NCBI RefSeq assembly: GCF_000765215.1
Contig: NZ_JPJE01000006.1
Location: 93,959-157,958, forward strand
Source: Eubacterium sp. ER2
GTDB taxonomy: Bacteria; Bacillota; Clostridia; Lachnospirales; Lachnospiraceae
Direction: 5' to 3'
Length of the DNA stretch: 64,000 nucleotides
Shown one piece after another: positions 8,485 to 16,663 of this stretch. The translations under genes were made by a program, and so were the position numbers. Below the pieces are notes generated by a model. That model worked only from the letters and a program-made list of their open reading frames with translations. It searched no databases and had not been told where the DNA came from. Each line of letters opens with the position of its first letter. Positions within the stretch are counted from its first letter, which is position 1.

Positions 8485-9543
8485 ATGGCGGGAAAGATCA
8501 TTGTAGCGGGGCACATCTGCCTGGACATCACCCCAGTCTTTGCCTCCGGGAAGACGCAGCCTCTCGCCAGCGTCCTGACACCCGGAAAGCTGGTTCAGAT
8601 GAAGGACGTGAACATCAGCACCGGCGGCGCCGTGGCCAACACGGGGCTGGCGCTTAAGGTGCTGGGGGCGGACGCGGAGCTCATGGGAAAGGTGGGGGAC
8701 GACGAGTTCGGACAGATCGTCCTGGACCGTCTGAGAAAATACGGAGCGGAGGGAGGCATGCTGGTGTCCGCGGACAGCAGCACCTCCTACTCCGTGGTCA
8801 TCGCTCCCCCCGGGACGGACCGTATCTTCCTCCACAACCCGGGGGCCAACGACACCTTCCGGGCAAAGGACCTGGATTTTGAAAAAATTGCACAGGCCGA
8901 TTTCTTCCACTTCGGCTATCCCCCCATCATGCGGCACATGTACGAGAACGAGGGGGAGGAGCTGGCGGGGATCTTCCGCCGGGTGAAGGAGGCAGGCCTT
9001 ACCACCTCCCTTGACATGGCGGCTGTGGACCCTGACTCAGACGCAGGGAAGGCGGACTGGGGGAAAATCCTGGAAAAAGTGCTCCCCTATGTGGATTACT
9101 TTGTGCCCAGCGCGGAGGAGCTCTGCTTTATGGCGGACAGACCCCGCTATGAGGAATGGATGACCCGGGCAGCAGGCGGGGATGTGACCTCTGTCATCAG
9201 CGTGGAGGAGGACATCCGGCCGCTGGCAAAGAGAGTCCTTGACATGGGGGCTTCCTGCCTCCTGATCAAATGCGGCGCGCCGGGCATGTATTTTACAGAC
9301 GGGAAAAAAGAGATATTTGAGAGAAGCTATAAACCGGAGAGAGTGCTCTCCGGGACGGGAGCCGGGGACACCAGCATCGCGGCGTTCCTGAAGGCCCGGA
9401 TGGAGGGGCGCTCCATAGAAGAAAGCCTCCATCTGGCAGCGGCCACAGGGGCCAGCTGCGTGGAGGCCTACGACGCTCTTGGCGGTCTTCGCTCCTTTGA
9501 GGAGCTGGAGCGCAGGATAAATGAAGGATGGGAGAAGCTGTAG
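8485..9543 (+). CDS. PfkB family carbohydrate kinase
   Basis: A 352-residue ribokinase-type sugar kinase. The N-terminal glycine motif NISTGGAVANTGLALKVLG and the C-terminal catalytic motif LSGTGAGDTSIAAF (aspartate as base) are both present. The ATG at 8485 follows the aldolase stop by 8 bases, in the same operon. It probably phosphorylates the open-chain or keto intermediate that the upstream aldolase cleaves. The insert between the two motifs (about residues 195-240) is longer than in many ribokinases. Sugar specificity unknown. Confidence 0.92.
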   Translation: MAGKIIVAGHICLDITPVFASGKTQPLASVLTPGKLVQMKDVNISTGGAVANTGLALKVLGADAELMGKVGDDEFGQIVLDRLRKYGAEGGMLVSADSSTSYSVVIAPPGTDRIFLHNPGANDTFRAKDLDFEKIAQADFFHFGYPPIMRHMYENEGEELAGIFRRVKEAGLTTSLDMAAVDPDSDAGKADWGKILEKVLPYVDYFVPSAEELCFMADRPRYEEWMTRAAGGDVTSVISVEEDIRPLAKRVLDMGASCLLIKCGAPGMYFTDGKKEIFERSYKPERVLSGTGAGDTSIAAFLKARMEGRSIEESLHLAAATGASCVEAYDALGGLRSFEELERRINEGWEKL

Positions 9544-9563
9544 GGTGAAGGAAATGGTGCTGG

Positions 9564-11177
9564 TCACGCCATCACCCTTGTCTCCTCCACAACAGGAAAG
9601 GTGAGCTGTACCTTGAACTGGTCGCCGTCCACGGTGACCTGCAGCCCGCCTTTCATGTTTTTTACAAAGCTTTCCGCTATGGCGAGGCCCAGGCCGTGTC
9701 CCTCCGTGTTCCTGGATTTATCTCCCCTGGCGAACCGCTCCATGATCTCCTCCGAGGTAAAATCCATCTCGTAGGCGGCGGTGTTCTTGATGGTGACCTG
9801 GACCTGGGAGGCCCGCCGCTCGGCGATGATGTAGATGCGGGTTCCGGCAAGGGAGTATTTCAGGGCGTTTCCGATCAGGTTCTGGAGCACCCGGTACATC
9901 TTTTTGCCGTCCCCTGTGAACTTGAGGGGCATCTCCGGCAGAGCCTCCCGGATGACCAGGCCGCTGCTCTTTATGGCGTCCTCCATGTCCCCCAGCGTCT
10001 GCTCCAGCAGCTTTTTCATGTCCAGCGTCTCCAGGTGGAGCTCCGCGGTGCCGCTGGTGGATTTGGACAGGTCAAAGATGTCCTGGATCATGTCCTTTAA
10101 GCTCTCCATCCGGGAGGACAGCACCTCCACGTAGTCCTTTGCCGCGTCGCTTAGGGGCTCCTGCTTTAAGAGGTCCACATACCCGATCATGGAGGTCAGA
10201 GGAGTCTTCAGGTCGTGGGATACATTGGTGATAAGGTCGATCTTCATCCGCTCCGCCCGCATCTGCTTATCCAGGATGGTCTGCAGGCTTTCGCTGATCT
10301 CTTCCAGCTGGCAGGAGGCGGGATACAGGTCCGACCTGGCACCCAGGGAGGTGCGGACAGACAGGTTCCCGTCTGCCATGGCCCTTATCTGCCCGAGGAG
10401 CTGCCCAAGATCTGCGTAGAGCCGGTTGTTCTCAAAGGTTCGGGCGGCGGCCAGAAAGGCCAGAAGCCCGCCGGCGATGCCCAGGATGGTCAGCTCGTTT
10501 GCCCCGTACCAGGTGGAGAGCAGAAAGAAGCAGAAGATGCCAAGGAGGATGCCTCCTGCCACCAGGAAGAAGGACAGGAGATATTTTGTGCGCAGCTGCT
10601 TCTCAAAGGGAGTGGAGCTCTTCCACCTCCGGTACAGCCTGCATGTGAAGGAGGTGTCCCCCCAGATGCCAAGAAGACGGCGCCGGATCAGCAGGATGAG
10701 GCAGCTGAGAAAGAGAAGGGCCAGGGGAAAGAAGAGGAGCGCACAGCCAAGTGTCAGGCTCTCCAGACCGTAAAAGACGAAAAAGCCTGCCAGGGACTCG
10801 GACTGAAAGATCACAGACCTTAGCTCACCCACCCACAGAAATCCTGTGAGGACAGCTGCGGCCAGCAAAAGCTCAGCGCTGAGCTGGTCCAGAGCCCGCA
10901 CCTTCAGCTTTTTCCAGCCGTCTGCCCTGGAGCGGAAAAAGTGCAGGTAGAGATAGGCGGCCAGCGCAGCCCCCGCCAGGAGTCCAAGGCCCAGGGCGTA
11001 CGTCTCCCAGATGGGGGACGAGTAGGAGACGCTGTACCACCTGATGTAAAAATTGCGCTGGTAAATAAACCTGTACGCCGCAAATGCGGCCACAGCGCCG
11101 CCAAGCAGCCAGAGCCCGAAGGCGGCTTTCGCCCAGAGGGGTACAGATCTCAGTTTTTCTGCTGCGGATTTAATCAT
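9564..11177 (-). CDS. Sensor histidine kinase (VanS-like)
   Basis: About 537 residues. The N-terminal half has several hydrophobic segments (AAFGLWLLGGAVAAFAAY; YALGLGLLAGAALAAYLYL; later LSFFLVAGGILLGIFCFFLL), then a linker, the dimerisation/phosphoacceptor motif NVSHDLKTPLTSMIGY, the ATP-binding N box VLQNLIGNALKYS and the G boxes DKSRNTEGHGLGLAIAESF. The ATG at 11177 overlaps the end of the response regulator gene by 8 bases; a TTG at 11198 is an alternative. It forms a two-component system with that regulator, with an unknown membrane or cell-wall signal. Confidence 0.92.
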   Translation of the reverse strand: MIKSAAEKLRSVPLWAKAAFGLWLLGGAVAAFAAYRFIYQRNFYIRWYSVSYSSPIWETYALGLGLLAGAALAAYLYLHFFRSRADGWKKLKVRALDQLSAELLLAAAVLTGFLWVGELRSVIFQSESLAGFFVFYGLESLTLGCALLFFPLALLFLSCLILLIRRRLLGIWGDTSFTCRLYRRWKSSTPFEKQLRTKYLLSFFLVAGGILLGIFCFFLLSTWYGANELTILGIAGGLLAFLAAARTFENNRLYADLGQLLGQIRAMADGNLSVRTSLGARSDLYPASCQLEEISESLQTILDKQMRAERMKIDLITNVSHDLKTPLTSMIGYVDLLKQEPLSDAAKDYVEVLSSRMESLKDMIQDIFDLSKSTSGTAELHLETLDMKKLLEQTLGDMEDAIKSSGLVIREALPEMPLKFTGDGKKMYRVLQNLIGNALKYSLAGTRIYIIAERRASQVQVTIKNTAAYEMDFTSEEIMERFARGDKSRNTEGHGLGLAIAESFVKNMKGGLQVTVDGDQFKVQLTFPVVEETRVMA

Positions 11178-11883
11178 ATTTTTCAATCTTGTAGCCAATT
11201 CCCCACACCACCTTTAAATATTTTGGATTTTTCGGAGTGATCTCGATCTTCTCCCGTATCCTGCGTATATGGACCATCACCGTCTTCTCACCGGCGTAGG
11301 CGTCCTCCTGCCACACCCGGCTGTAGATCTGCTCTGCCGAGAAGACGTAGCCAGGGTGCTCCATGAGAAGCTCCAGGATCTTGTACTCTGTGGCTGTCAG
11401 CCGGACCGGCTCCCCGTCCACGGTGAGCTGTTTTGTGTTCCGGTCCAGCAGGAGACCGCCGTTTTTCAGCACATTGCCGGAGCCGCTCCCCTCACCTGCC
11501 GGAGCCGCTCCCAGAGAAAAATATCTTCTCAGCTGGGACCGCACCCGGGCCATCAGCTCCGCCGTGTTGTAGGGCTTTGTCACATAGTCGTCAGCGCCCA
11601 TGGTGAGGCCGGAGACCTTGTCGCTCTCCTCCGTCTTGGCGGACAGGATGATGACAGGGATGTTGTGCTTCTGGCGGATGCGCATGAGGGCGGAGAGCCC
11701 GTTAAGCTGCGGCATCATCACGTCCAGGAGGATCAGGTGGACCGTGTCAGTCTCCAGCCGGTCCAGAGCCTCCATGCCGTTAAAGGCCGTCAGCACCCGG
11801 TAGCCCTCCAGCTCCAGGAGCTTGCCCAGAGAGCGGACGATCTCCCGGTCATCGTCCACTACTAAAATACTGTATTGTTCCAT
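11170..11883 (-). CDS. OmpR/PhoB-type response regulator (VanR-like)
   Basis: About 237 residues. The receiver domain starts YSILVVDDDREIVRSL with the acidic pair, has the phosphoacceptor in LILLDVMMPQ and the conserved lysine in YVTKPYNTAELMARV. The C-terminal winged-helix domain (LTATEYKILELLMEHPGYVFSAEQIYSRVW ... VMVHIRRIREKI) binds DNA. The ATG at 11883 has GGAGGGG 7 bases upstream, better than the in-frame codon at 11910. It is transcribed ahead of, and overlaps, its histidine kinase. Confidence 0.95.
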   Translation of the reverse strand: MEQYSILVVDDDREIVRSLGKLLELEGYRVLTAFNGMEALDRLETDTVHLILLDVMMPQLNGLSALMRIRQKHNIPVIILSAKTEESDKVSGLTMGADDYVTKPYNTAELMARVRSQLRRYFSLGAAPAGEGSGSGNVLKNGGLLLDRNTKQLTVDGEPVRLTATEYKILELLMEHPGYVFSAEQIYSRVWQEDAYAGEKTVMVHIRRIREKIEITPKNPKYLKVVWGIGYKIEKYD

Positions 11884-12019
11884 CAAAATCCCCTCCGTTT
11901 TTGTTTTCAAATGCAGTATAGCAGATGGATATGAGTTTTTTTCTTCATAATTCTAACATTTTTTTTAAGAAATGAGAATGGATTGACCTGCTTGTATTAT
12001 TGTGATAGTATAAAACAAC

Positions 12020-12025
12020 AAAGAC
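12020..12025 (+). promoter_or_regulatory. Possible -10 region of the PH-domain gene pair
   Basis: Upstream of the PH-domain genes the sequence reads TTGACC, 17 bases, then TAGTAT, in an AT-rich stretch between the divergent response regulator and the PH genes. The -35 is good and the -10 is weak (4 of 6 to consensus). Coordinates are approximate for the -10. Confidence 0.4.
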
Positions 12026-12046
12026 GATACAGAGGAGGAAATGAAC

Positions 12047-12550
12047 ATGGTATATGAGAGGCTGTCAAAAAATGCCCTGCGCTGCATGTACGCGGCGGGG
12101 GCGGTCACAGGCGTCATCCTGCTGGCAATCATAGGGGCCGTGGATTACTTCTGGGTGTTCCCAAAGGATATTGTCATCGGGAAATGGCTCTCTTTTGGGG
12201 CGGCCCTCCTGATCCTGTTCGATGTGTGTGTCAGCCCCTGGTTCCGCTTTTATCGTTACCGCTATGGCATCAATGAGGAGTGCATTGACATACAGGAGGG
12301 CTACCTCTTCGTGAAAAGGCATATCGTACCCATTGAGAGGCTTCACAAGCTGGAAATGCGGATCGGCCCCCTGGACCGGGCCTTCGGGGTGGCGAAGGTG
12401 ATCGTCACCACAGCGGGAGGGGACGTGACCATCGCTTTCCTGGACACAGAACGGGCGGAGAGGATCGCGGAAGCTCTTAAGAAGCGGATCAATGAGATCG
12501 TGGCAGAGCAGAGAGAAGAGAGGCGGGAGATGGGCCATGGAAGAAAATAA
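12047..12550 (+). CDS. PH domain-containing membrane protein (YdbS-like)
   Basis: About 167 residues. Two hydrophobic helices (YAAGAVTGVILLAIIGAVDYFW; LSFGAALLILFDVCVSPWF) are followed by one bacterial PH (bPH2) domain: YRYGINEECIDIQEGYLFVKRHIVPIERLHKLEM. An ATG at 12041 lies almost on top of the GAGGAGG site, whereas the ATG at 12047 is 8 bases from it and is preferred. It overlaps the next PH-domain gene, and together they match the YdbS/YdbT pair of bacilli, linked there to resistance against some membrane-active peptides. Proximity to the VanRS-like system may be functional. Confidence 0.85.
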   Translation: MVYERLSKNALRCMYAAGAVTGVILLAIIGAVDYFWVFPKDIVIGKWLSFGAALLILFDVCVSPWFRFYRYRYGINEECIDIQEGYLFVKRHIVPIERLHKLEMRIGPLDRAFGVAKVIVTTAGGDVTIAFLDTERAERIAEALKKRINEIVAEQREERREMGHGRK

Positions 12551-14051
12551 AAAGTTCAGAAATCATGTGTCCGTGGTAGCGGAGCGAGTGGGGGCCGGAA
12601 CCTACGCCCTTCTGGCAGTCCTGGCGGGCATCTTTATACAGAACGCGGACGAGCTGCTGGATGTGGGCGGCTCTCTTCTGGCGGACAGAAGGGCCCTTTT
12701 GTACCTTCTCATCTGTCTCGGCCTTCTGCTTGTCAGCATCGGAAAGACCTGGTGGACCTGGTCGAAAACATGGATCTCCATCCAGGATCAGGCCATTGTC
12801 ATTGAGAAGCGCACGGTCAACGGCTCGGAACATGTCATCGGCATTAAAAATATCTCCAACATCAACCTGGAGCAGAACCTCTTTGAGATGCTCATGGGCA
12901 CCTGCAAGGTCAAGATGGACACAGGGAGCCTCTCCACCGCCAACAGCACAGATGTGACCATTGTCCTGAAAAAGGCGAAGGCGGAGGCCTTTAAGGACAA
13001 AGTGGAGTCTCTCCTGAGAGGGGAGGATGCGGCAGCTGCGCCGCGGGAAGTCCAGGAGGAGACCTACGACTTCCGGGCCGGCTCCGGGGACATTATCCGC
13101 CACGGCGTCTGCTCCATGAGCGTACTGTCCATCGTAGTCGTGATCCTGGGCCTTGTGGGCGCTGTGGTTATGGCGGCGGAGGCGCTGGGGCAGGAGAACG
13201 CCCTGGACTCCCTCCTTCGGTCCGCGGTGAGCCTTCTGGCAGCCATCGCCATCATCCTGTCCGCCGTGTGGGACATTGTGAAGGACTTTGTGCGGTATCT
13301 GGATTTCCGCGTGAAGCGGCAGCGGGACCGGATCTGTATCCGATACGGCGTGCTGAAGAAGGTGGAGTACACCATTCCCGTGGATATGATACAGGCGCTG
13401 AAGCTCCGCCAGACGCTGATCGCCCGCCTTCTGGGGAAATATATGGTGGAGATCGTGAATGTGGGCATGGGGGACGACAAGGCGGAGAAAAACTCCTTTC
13501 TCATTCTCTACAGTTCGGAGAAGGAGGTATATGAGAGGCTGCGGGTCATTTTGCCGGAGTTTGCTGCTATCGCGGCCCGGCAGGTGCAAAGGCAGCCCCG
13601 TTCCGCCTGGGCTGCCTGGCTCTGTCCCCTCTTCCTGTATGAGGGATGTGTGGCAGCGGCAGGAGCGCTGGCTCTTCTGTGGATGCCGGACTATATTCCG
13701 GCGGCGTACATGCAGCTGTACCATGTGGCGGCGGCAGCAGGCCTTATCCTCCTCGCGGCGGCGGGTCCGGCTGTCCTGGCTCTGCGCTATCTCACATCCG
13801 GTCTTATCATGAGCGACGGATTTGTCAAGGCCGTCTCAGGTTGCTTTGGGCGCAGAGTGGTGGCGGTGCGGTATGCGAATGTGCAGTACGTGACCCTGGA
13901 GCAGAATTTCATCGCCCGGGCCTGCGGCATATGCAAGGGGACACTCCACCTTCTGGCGGGGGCAGAGAACATGGCCCACGGGCTCCCCTATTTTGATGTC
14001 CGGCGGGCGGATCAGATGAGGGAGAAGATGTGCGGAGGGACCGAAGATTAA
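12537..14051 (+). CDS. PH domain-containing membrane protein (YdbT-like, multi-domain)
   Basis: About 504 residues with several bPH2 repeats, each preceded by a hydrophobic helix pair. The first has WISIQDQAIVIEKRTVNGSEHVIGIKNI, the second RDRICIRYGVLKKVEYTIPVDMIQALKL, the third SDGFVKAVSGCFGRRVVAVRYANVQYVTLE. The ATG at 12537 overlaps the previous gene by 14 bases; the open frame extends back to 12492 but without a ribosome-binding site. Partner of the preceding small PH protein in the membrane; biochemical role not established. Confidence 0.85.
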   Translation: MEENKKFRNHVSVVAERVGAGTYALLAVLAGIFIQNADELLDVGGSLLADRRALLYLLICLGLLLVSIGKTWWTWSKTWISIQDQAIVIEKRTVNGSEHVIGIKNISNINLEQNLFEMLMGTCKVKMDTGSLSTANSTDVTIVLKKAKAEAFKDKVESLLRGEDAAAAPREVQEETYDFRAGSGDIIRHGVCSMSVLSIVVVILGLVGAVVMAAEALGQENALDSLLRSAVSLLAAIAIILSAVWDIVKDFVRYLDFRVKRQRDRICIRYGVLKKVEYTIPVDMIQALKLRQTLIARLLGKYMVEIVNVGMGDDKAEKNSFLILYSSEKEVYERLRVILPEFAAIAARQVQRQPRSAWAAWLCPLFLYEGCVAAAGALALLWMPDYIPAAYMQLYHVAAAAGLILLAAAGPAVLALRYLTSGLIMSDGFVKAVSGCFGRRVVAVRYANVQYVTLEQNFIARACGICKGTLHLLAGAENMAHGLPYFDVRRADQMREKMCGGTED

Positions 14052-14090
14052 TAGATTTCATCTATAAGTGTATTTTCAAAATCAATTGGC

Positions 14091-14120
14091 AATTATGCTC
14101 CGAAATTACTATACTTAGAG
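14091..14120 (+). promoter_or_regulatory. Candidate sigma-A promoter of the orphan PrdA-N gene
   Basis: TTGGCA (-35) and TATACT (-10), separated by 18 bases, stand about 30 bases ahead of the ribosome-binding site of the orphan PrdA N-domain gene. The -10 is 5 of 6 and the -35 is 5 of 6 to consensus. The gene therefore seems to have its own promoter, separate from the prd operon. Coordinates are accurate to a few bases. Confidence 0.45.
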
Positions 14121-14148
14121 ATAGAAAAAACATTAGGAGGTAATGGAA

Positions 14149-14571
14149 ATGTCAATTACAGCGGAAACCGCAAAACAGCATGAAAATGATCCAGCAGTGC
14201 TTTGCTGCAGGGCGGAGGCAGGGATCACCATTGAGGCCGCAAACCTTGAAGATCCTGCCATTTTTGATGAGCTGGTTGACTCCGGACTGCTGTCTCTGGA
14301 CGGCTGCCTGAAGATCAAACAGGTACTTGGCGCAAAGCTGACCAAGACAAGCGACTCCTTATGTCCTCTTACACCTGACAATGTGGAAGGATACAAGGAT
14401 GACAACGGCGAGGAAGAAACGCCGCAGGAGGAGACAGCTGAAGAGACGTCAGCAGCACCGGCAGTGGAGGCAGCTGCCAGCGTGCAGGGAGCAGTTACGA
14501 CCATCAAGAGCGGTAAGGTTGTAATCTCTATCAAGGAAGGAAAGGATATCTATCTGGAGCTTCCTATCTAA
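14149..14571 (+). CDS. Orphan PrdA N-terminal domain protein
   Basis: About 140 residues. Hand alignment with the first 81 residues of PrdA (gene at 36966) gives about 66 identities, starting SITAETAK and including PAVLCCRAE, GITIE.ANLEDPAIFD and DSLCPLT. An Ala/Glu-rich linker follows, then the short closing strand segment GKVVISIKEGKDIYLELPI, matching PrdA GTLKIHIGEGKDINLEIPV. The protein stops where PrdA continues into its reductase part. The ATG at 14149 is 8 bases from AGGAGG; an ATG at 14143 is too close. It lies 22 kb from the prd operon. It may be a regulatory or structural subunit. Not a fragment by decay: the frame is intact with its own promoter and RBS. Confidence 0.85.
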   Translation: MSITAETAKQHENDPAVLCCRAEAGITIEAANLEDPAIFDELVDSGLLSLDGCLKIKQVLGAKLTKTSDSLCPLTPDNVEGYKDDNGEEETPQEETAEETSAAPAVEAAASVQGAVTTIKSGKVVISIKEGKDIYLELPI

Positions 14572-14679
14572 TCCAGCCAGAAAGCCGGCAGAGAAAAATG
14601 GGGTGAAATGATCTGCCGCAGGCCCGCATATCCGAATTGTTTTTTGTTGCTATGGAATGATAAATAAGGCATATAAAAA

Positions 14680-14703
14680 GGCGGCTCCCTTTCGGGAACC
14701 GCC
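14680..14703 (-). terminator. Rho-independent terminator of hsp20
   Basis: GGCGGCTCCC pairs with GGGAACCGCC across a TTTC loop with one internal mismatch. Read on the minus strand it is followed by CTTTTTATA. It lies 35 bases after the hsp20 stop codon and would end that transcript; for the plus-strand orphan PrdA-N gene it lacks a good U tract. Confidence 0.8.
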
Positions 14704-14737
14704 CATTCCATTTCCGGGGAAATGATCCTCCGGAAAA

Positions 14738-15199
14738 TTATCCTTCAATGGCAATGTAGTCATTTTTTTCAACAGCCTTTGCGTCCTTCTTCGGAACAGT
14801 CAGCTTCAGGATACCGTCCTCATATTTGGCTTTGATCTCATCCTGAGTTACGCCCTCGCCCACATAGAAGCTTCTGCTCATGGCACCTGCGTAACGCTCC
14901 TTGCGGATGTATTTGCCTTTCTTATCCTTCTCGTCCTTGTCAAGGCCCTTGGCAGCGGAGATGGTAAGGTATCCGTTCTCCAGCTTGGCATTGATCTCGT
15001 CCTTCTTAAATCCAGGCAGGTCAATGTCTACCTCATAGGTGTCATCGGTCTCCTTTACATCGGTCTTCATCATATTTTTAGCATGTTTTCCATATAACGG
15101 GTTCTTCTTTCCAAAGAAGTATTTGTCAAAATCATCGTCGAATGGGAAGTCCATCCAGTCATCAAATAAGTTTTCTCCAAAAATACTAGGCATCATCAT
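14738..15199 (-). CDS. Small heat shock protein Hsp20 (alpha-crystallin family)
   Basis: A 153-residue ATP-independent holdase chaperone. The alpha-crystallin domain runs from about DVKETDDTYEVDIDLPGFKKDEI to the end, with the conserved GILKLTVPK motif. The N-terminal stretch (NLFDDWMDFPFDDDFDKYFF) is the usual aromatic-rich arm. Three ATG codons begin the gene; AAAGGAG is 9 bases before the first. A CIRCE operator overlaps the promoter, so HrcA heat-shock control is expected. A single-gene transcript ended by the hairpin at 14680. Confidence 0.95.
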   Translation of the reverse strand: MMMPSIFGENLFDDWMDFPFDDDFDKYFFGKKNPLYGKHAKNMMKTDVKETDDTYEVDIDLPGFKKDEINAKLENGYLTISAAKGLDKDEKDKKGKYIRKERYAGAMSRSFYVGEGVTQDEIKAKYEDGILKLTVPKKDAKAVEKNDYIAIEG

Positions 15200-15347
15200 A
15201 AGTCATATCTCCTTTCAAAAGATCATATGTTGTAAGTTGTTAGCACTGTCGGAGAAATCCGAGGTGTTGTGTTCCCTGAACATCGGAGACGTTCTGTTCT
15301 TCCGGAGCGCTGCTCCTTTTTGAACCCCTTTCCTTTGTTCTAGTTGT

Positions 15348-15376
15348 ACTATAACACTTATTACTAGCACTGTCAA
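15348..15376 (-). promoter_or_regulatory. Sigma-A promoter of hsp20
   Basis: On the minus strand TTGACA (15371-15376) is followed after exactly 17 bases by TATAGT (15348-15353). The -35 box lies inside the CIRCE inverted repeat, the arrangement expected when HrcA blocks polymerase binding. The transcript would have a leader of roughly 140 bases containing short hairpins. Confidence 0.85.
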
Positions 15377-15390
15377 TAGGTGAGTGCTAA
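15364..15390. promoter_or_regulatory. CIRCE operator (HrcA binding site)
   Basis: Two nine-base arms separated by a nine-base spacer: CTAGCACTG and GAGTGCTAA. The second arm matches the CIRCE consensus GAGTGCTAA perfectly and the first matches TTAGCACTC at 7 of 9. It overlaps the hsp20 -35 box. A further lone half site TTAGCACTG is at about 15240-15248, between promoter and gene. Confidence 0.85.
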
Positions 15391-15511
15391 TTTTTTTAAA
15401 AAATTTTTGACCTTTTTTGCAAAGGTACATCTGTTTACACCTCCTGTGCCCATTTTACCCCTCATATGGCGCGGCAGGCAATCTACTGGCAGGAGAGTTG
15501 CGCCTTTTGCC

Positions 15512-16528
15512 TCAGTTTGCATCAAGCTGGTAGCCGCTCGGATCCATGGAGAACTCCGCGCTGGAGAGGAACTGCGCGTTCTGCTTCTCCACATCGGACA
15601 GGACAGACTCGCTGAAGTCCTCCGGGGAGACAGTCCCGCTGTACCAGCTCTGGCCGTTGAAATAATCCTGAAGCTCACGGGAATGGAACATCCGTCCGTG
15701 GCGCGCGTAAATCTCATTTTTGGCATAGTTGATCTCCTTCAGGGACAGGCCGCTTAAGTCCTTTTCCGTGAGAAGCCGGGTGCTGCTCTGTGGAAGAATG
15801 TAACCGCCGCTGGCAGAAATAGAAGAGGAGGCAGAGTCGTCTTCGGATCCCATCTGACTCTTCTCGTAAGCTGTGATCAGATCCTTCCCGTCCCCGTCGG
15901 AAATCTCATAGGGCATGATGTACAGCTCATTGCTGTCAATGTACATCTGTCCGTCAACCCGGATCTTCTGGTTGGAGCTGAGCTCATCCAGCATGCCCTC
16001 CGGGAGCAGGGAGTCATCGATGGAGGCCCTGTCTATATCCTCCAGAAGGATCTCCGTCCCATCCGAATTTCTCCCGTAAAAGGAAAGCCCGTCATCCCAG
16101 CGGAGGAGCTTCTGGTTCCCCGCTGCGCTCCTGACATACCCCTCCAGGCGGAGCTGGCCTCCGGTAGTCAGGTTGAAATCCGCGTCAGAGGGATCTGGCT
16201 TCTCCTCTGTCTCCGGGTCAGCCCCGTCCTCAGCTTCCGTGTCATTTTCCGCGGCATCCTCTGTCTTTGCAGTCTGGCCGCCTTTGGAGGAGCTGTCCCC
16301 GGGAGTGCGTGTGAAGAAAAATACCGCTCCGGCTATGGCGAGCACCAGCACCGCCGCGGCGGCCGCTATCAGCAGGGGCATTTTTTTCTTTCCCCGGGGT
16401 TTTTGTTCCTCCGGGTCCTCCGGAAAATCGAGGGAGGGATCCAGGGGCATGTCGTCCAGCCTTTCGCCGCACTCAGCGCAGAAGGTGGAGGCGTCGGGGG
16501 TCTCTTGACCGCAGTAAGGGCATTTCAT
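15512..16528 (-). CDS. Zinc-ribbon membrane protein with C-terminal YARHG domain
   Basis: A 338-residue protein. It starts with a zinc ribbon of two CxxC pairs (MKCPYCGQETPDAS, then FCAECGERL), followed by an acidic linker, one membrane helix (LLIAAAAAVLVLAIAGAVFFF, residues about 52-72), an Asp/Glu-rich outer linker, a central domain and a YARHG domain (KNEIYARHGRMFHSRELQDYFN) near residue 275. The YARHG module is common on extracellular parts of Firmicute proteins; its ligand is unknown. It stands alone on the minus strand, downstream of the YczE-type gene. Confidence 0.85.
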   Translation of the reverse strand: MKCPYCGQETPDASTFCAECGERLDDMPLDPSLDFPEDPEEQKPRGKKKMPLLIAAAAAVLVLAIAGAVFFFTRTPGDSSSKGGQTAKTEDAAENDTEAEDGADPETEEKPDPSDADFNLTTGGQLRLEGYVRSAAGNQKLLRWDDGLSFYGRNSDGTEILLEDIDRASIDDSLLPEGMLDELSSNQKIRVDGQMYIDSNELYIMPYEISDGDGKDLITAYEKSQMGSEDDSASSSISASGGYILPQSSTRLLTEKDLSGLSLKEINYAKNEIYARHGRMFHSRELQDYFNGQSWYSGTVSPEDFSESVLSDVEKQNAQFLSSAEFSMDPSGYQLDAN

Positions 16529-16663
16529 GGCAGTGTCCGTCCTTTCATAGATTTTTCTTGATTTACAGTCTCCTGGTAAAGATACTTTGATTATACATTT
16601 TGCGCTAAGATCCGTCCATAAAAACCTTTACACAGCCTGCCCGTCCCCGTCCCGGTCAGTGCT

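Noticed and set aside
12489..13724. Minus-strand open frame of 411 codons over the PH-domain genes
   Set aside because: His/Leu/Gln-rich shadow translation with no start signal; the plus strand holds recognisable PH domains.
15215..15430. 71-codon minus-strand frame in the hsp20 upstream region
   Set aside because: It runs through the CIRCE operator and the promoter; no RBS.
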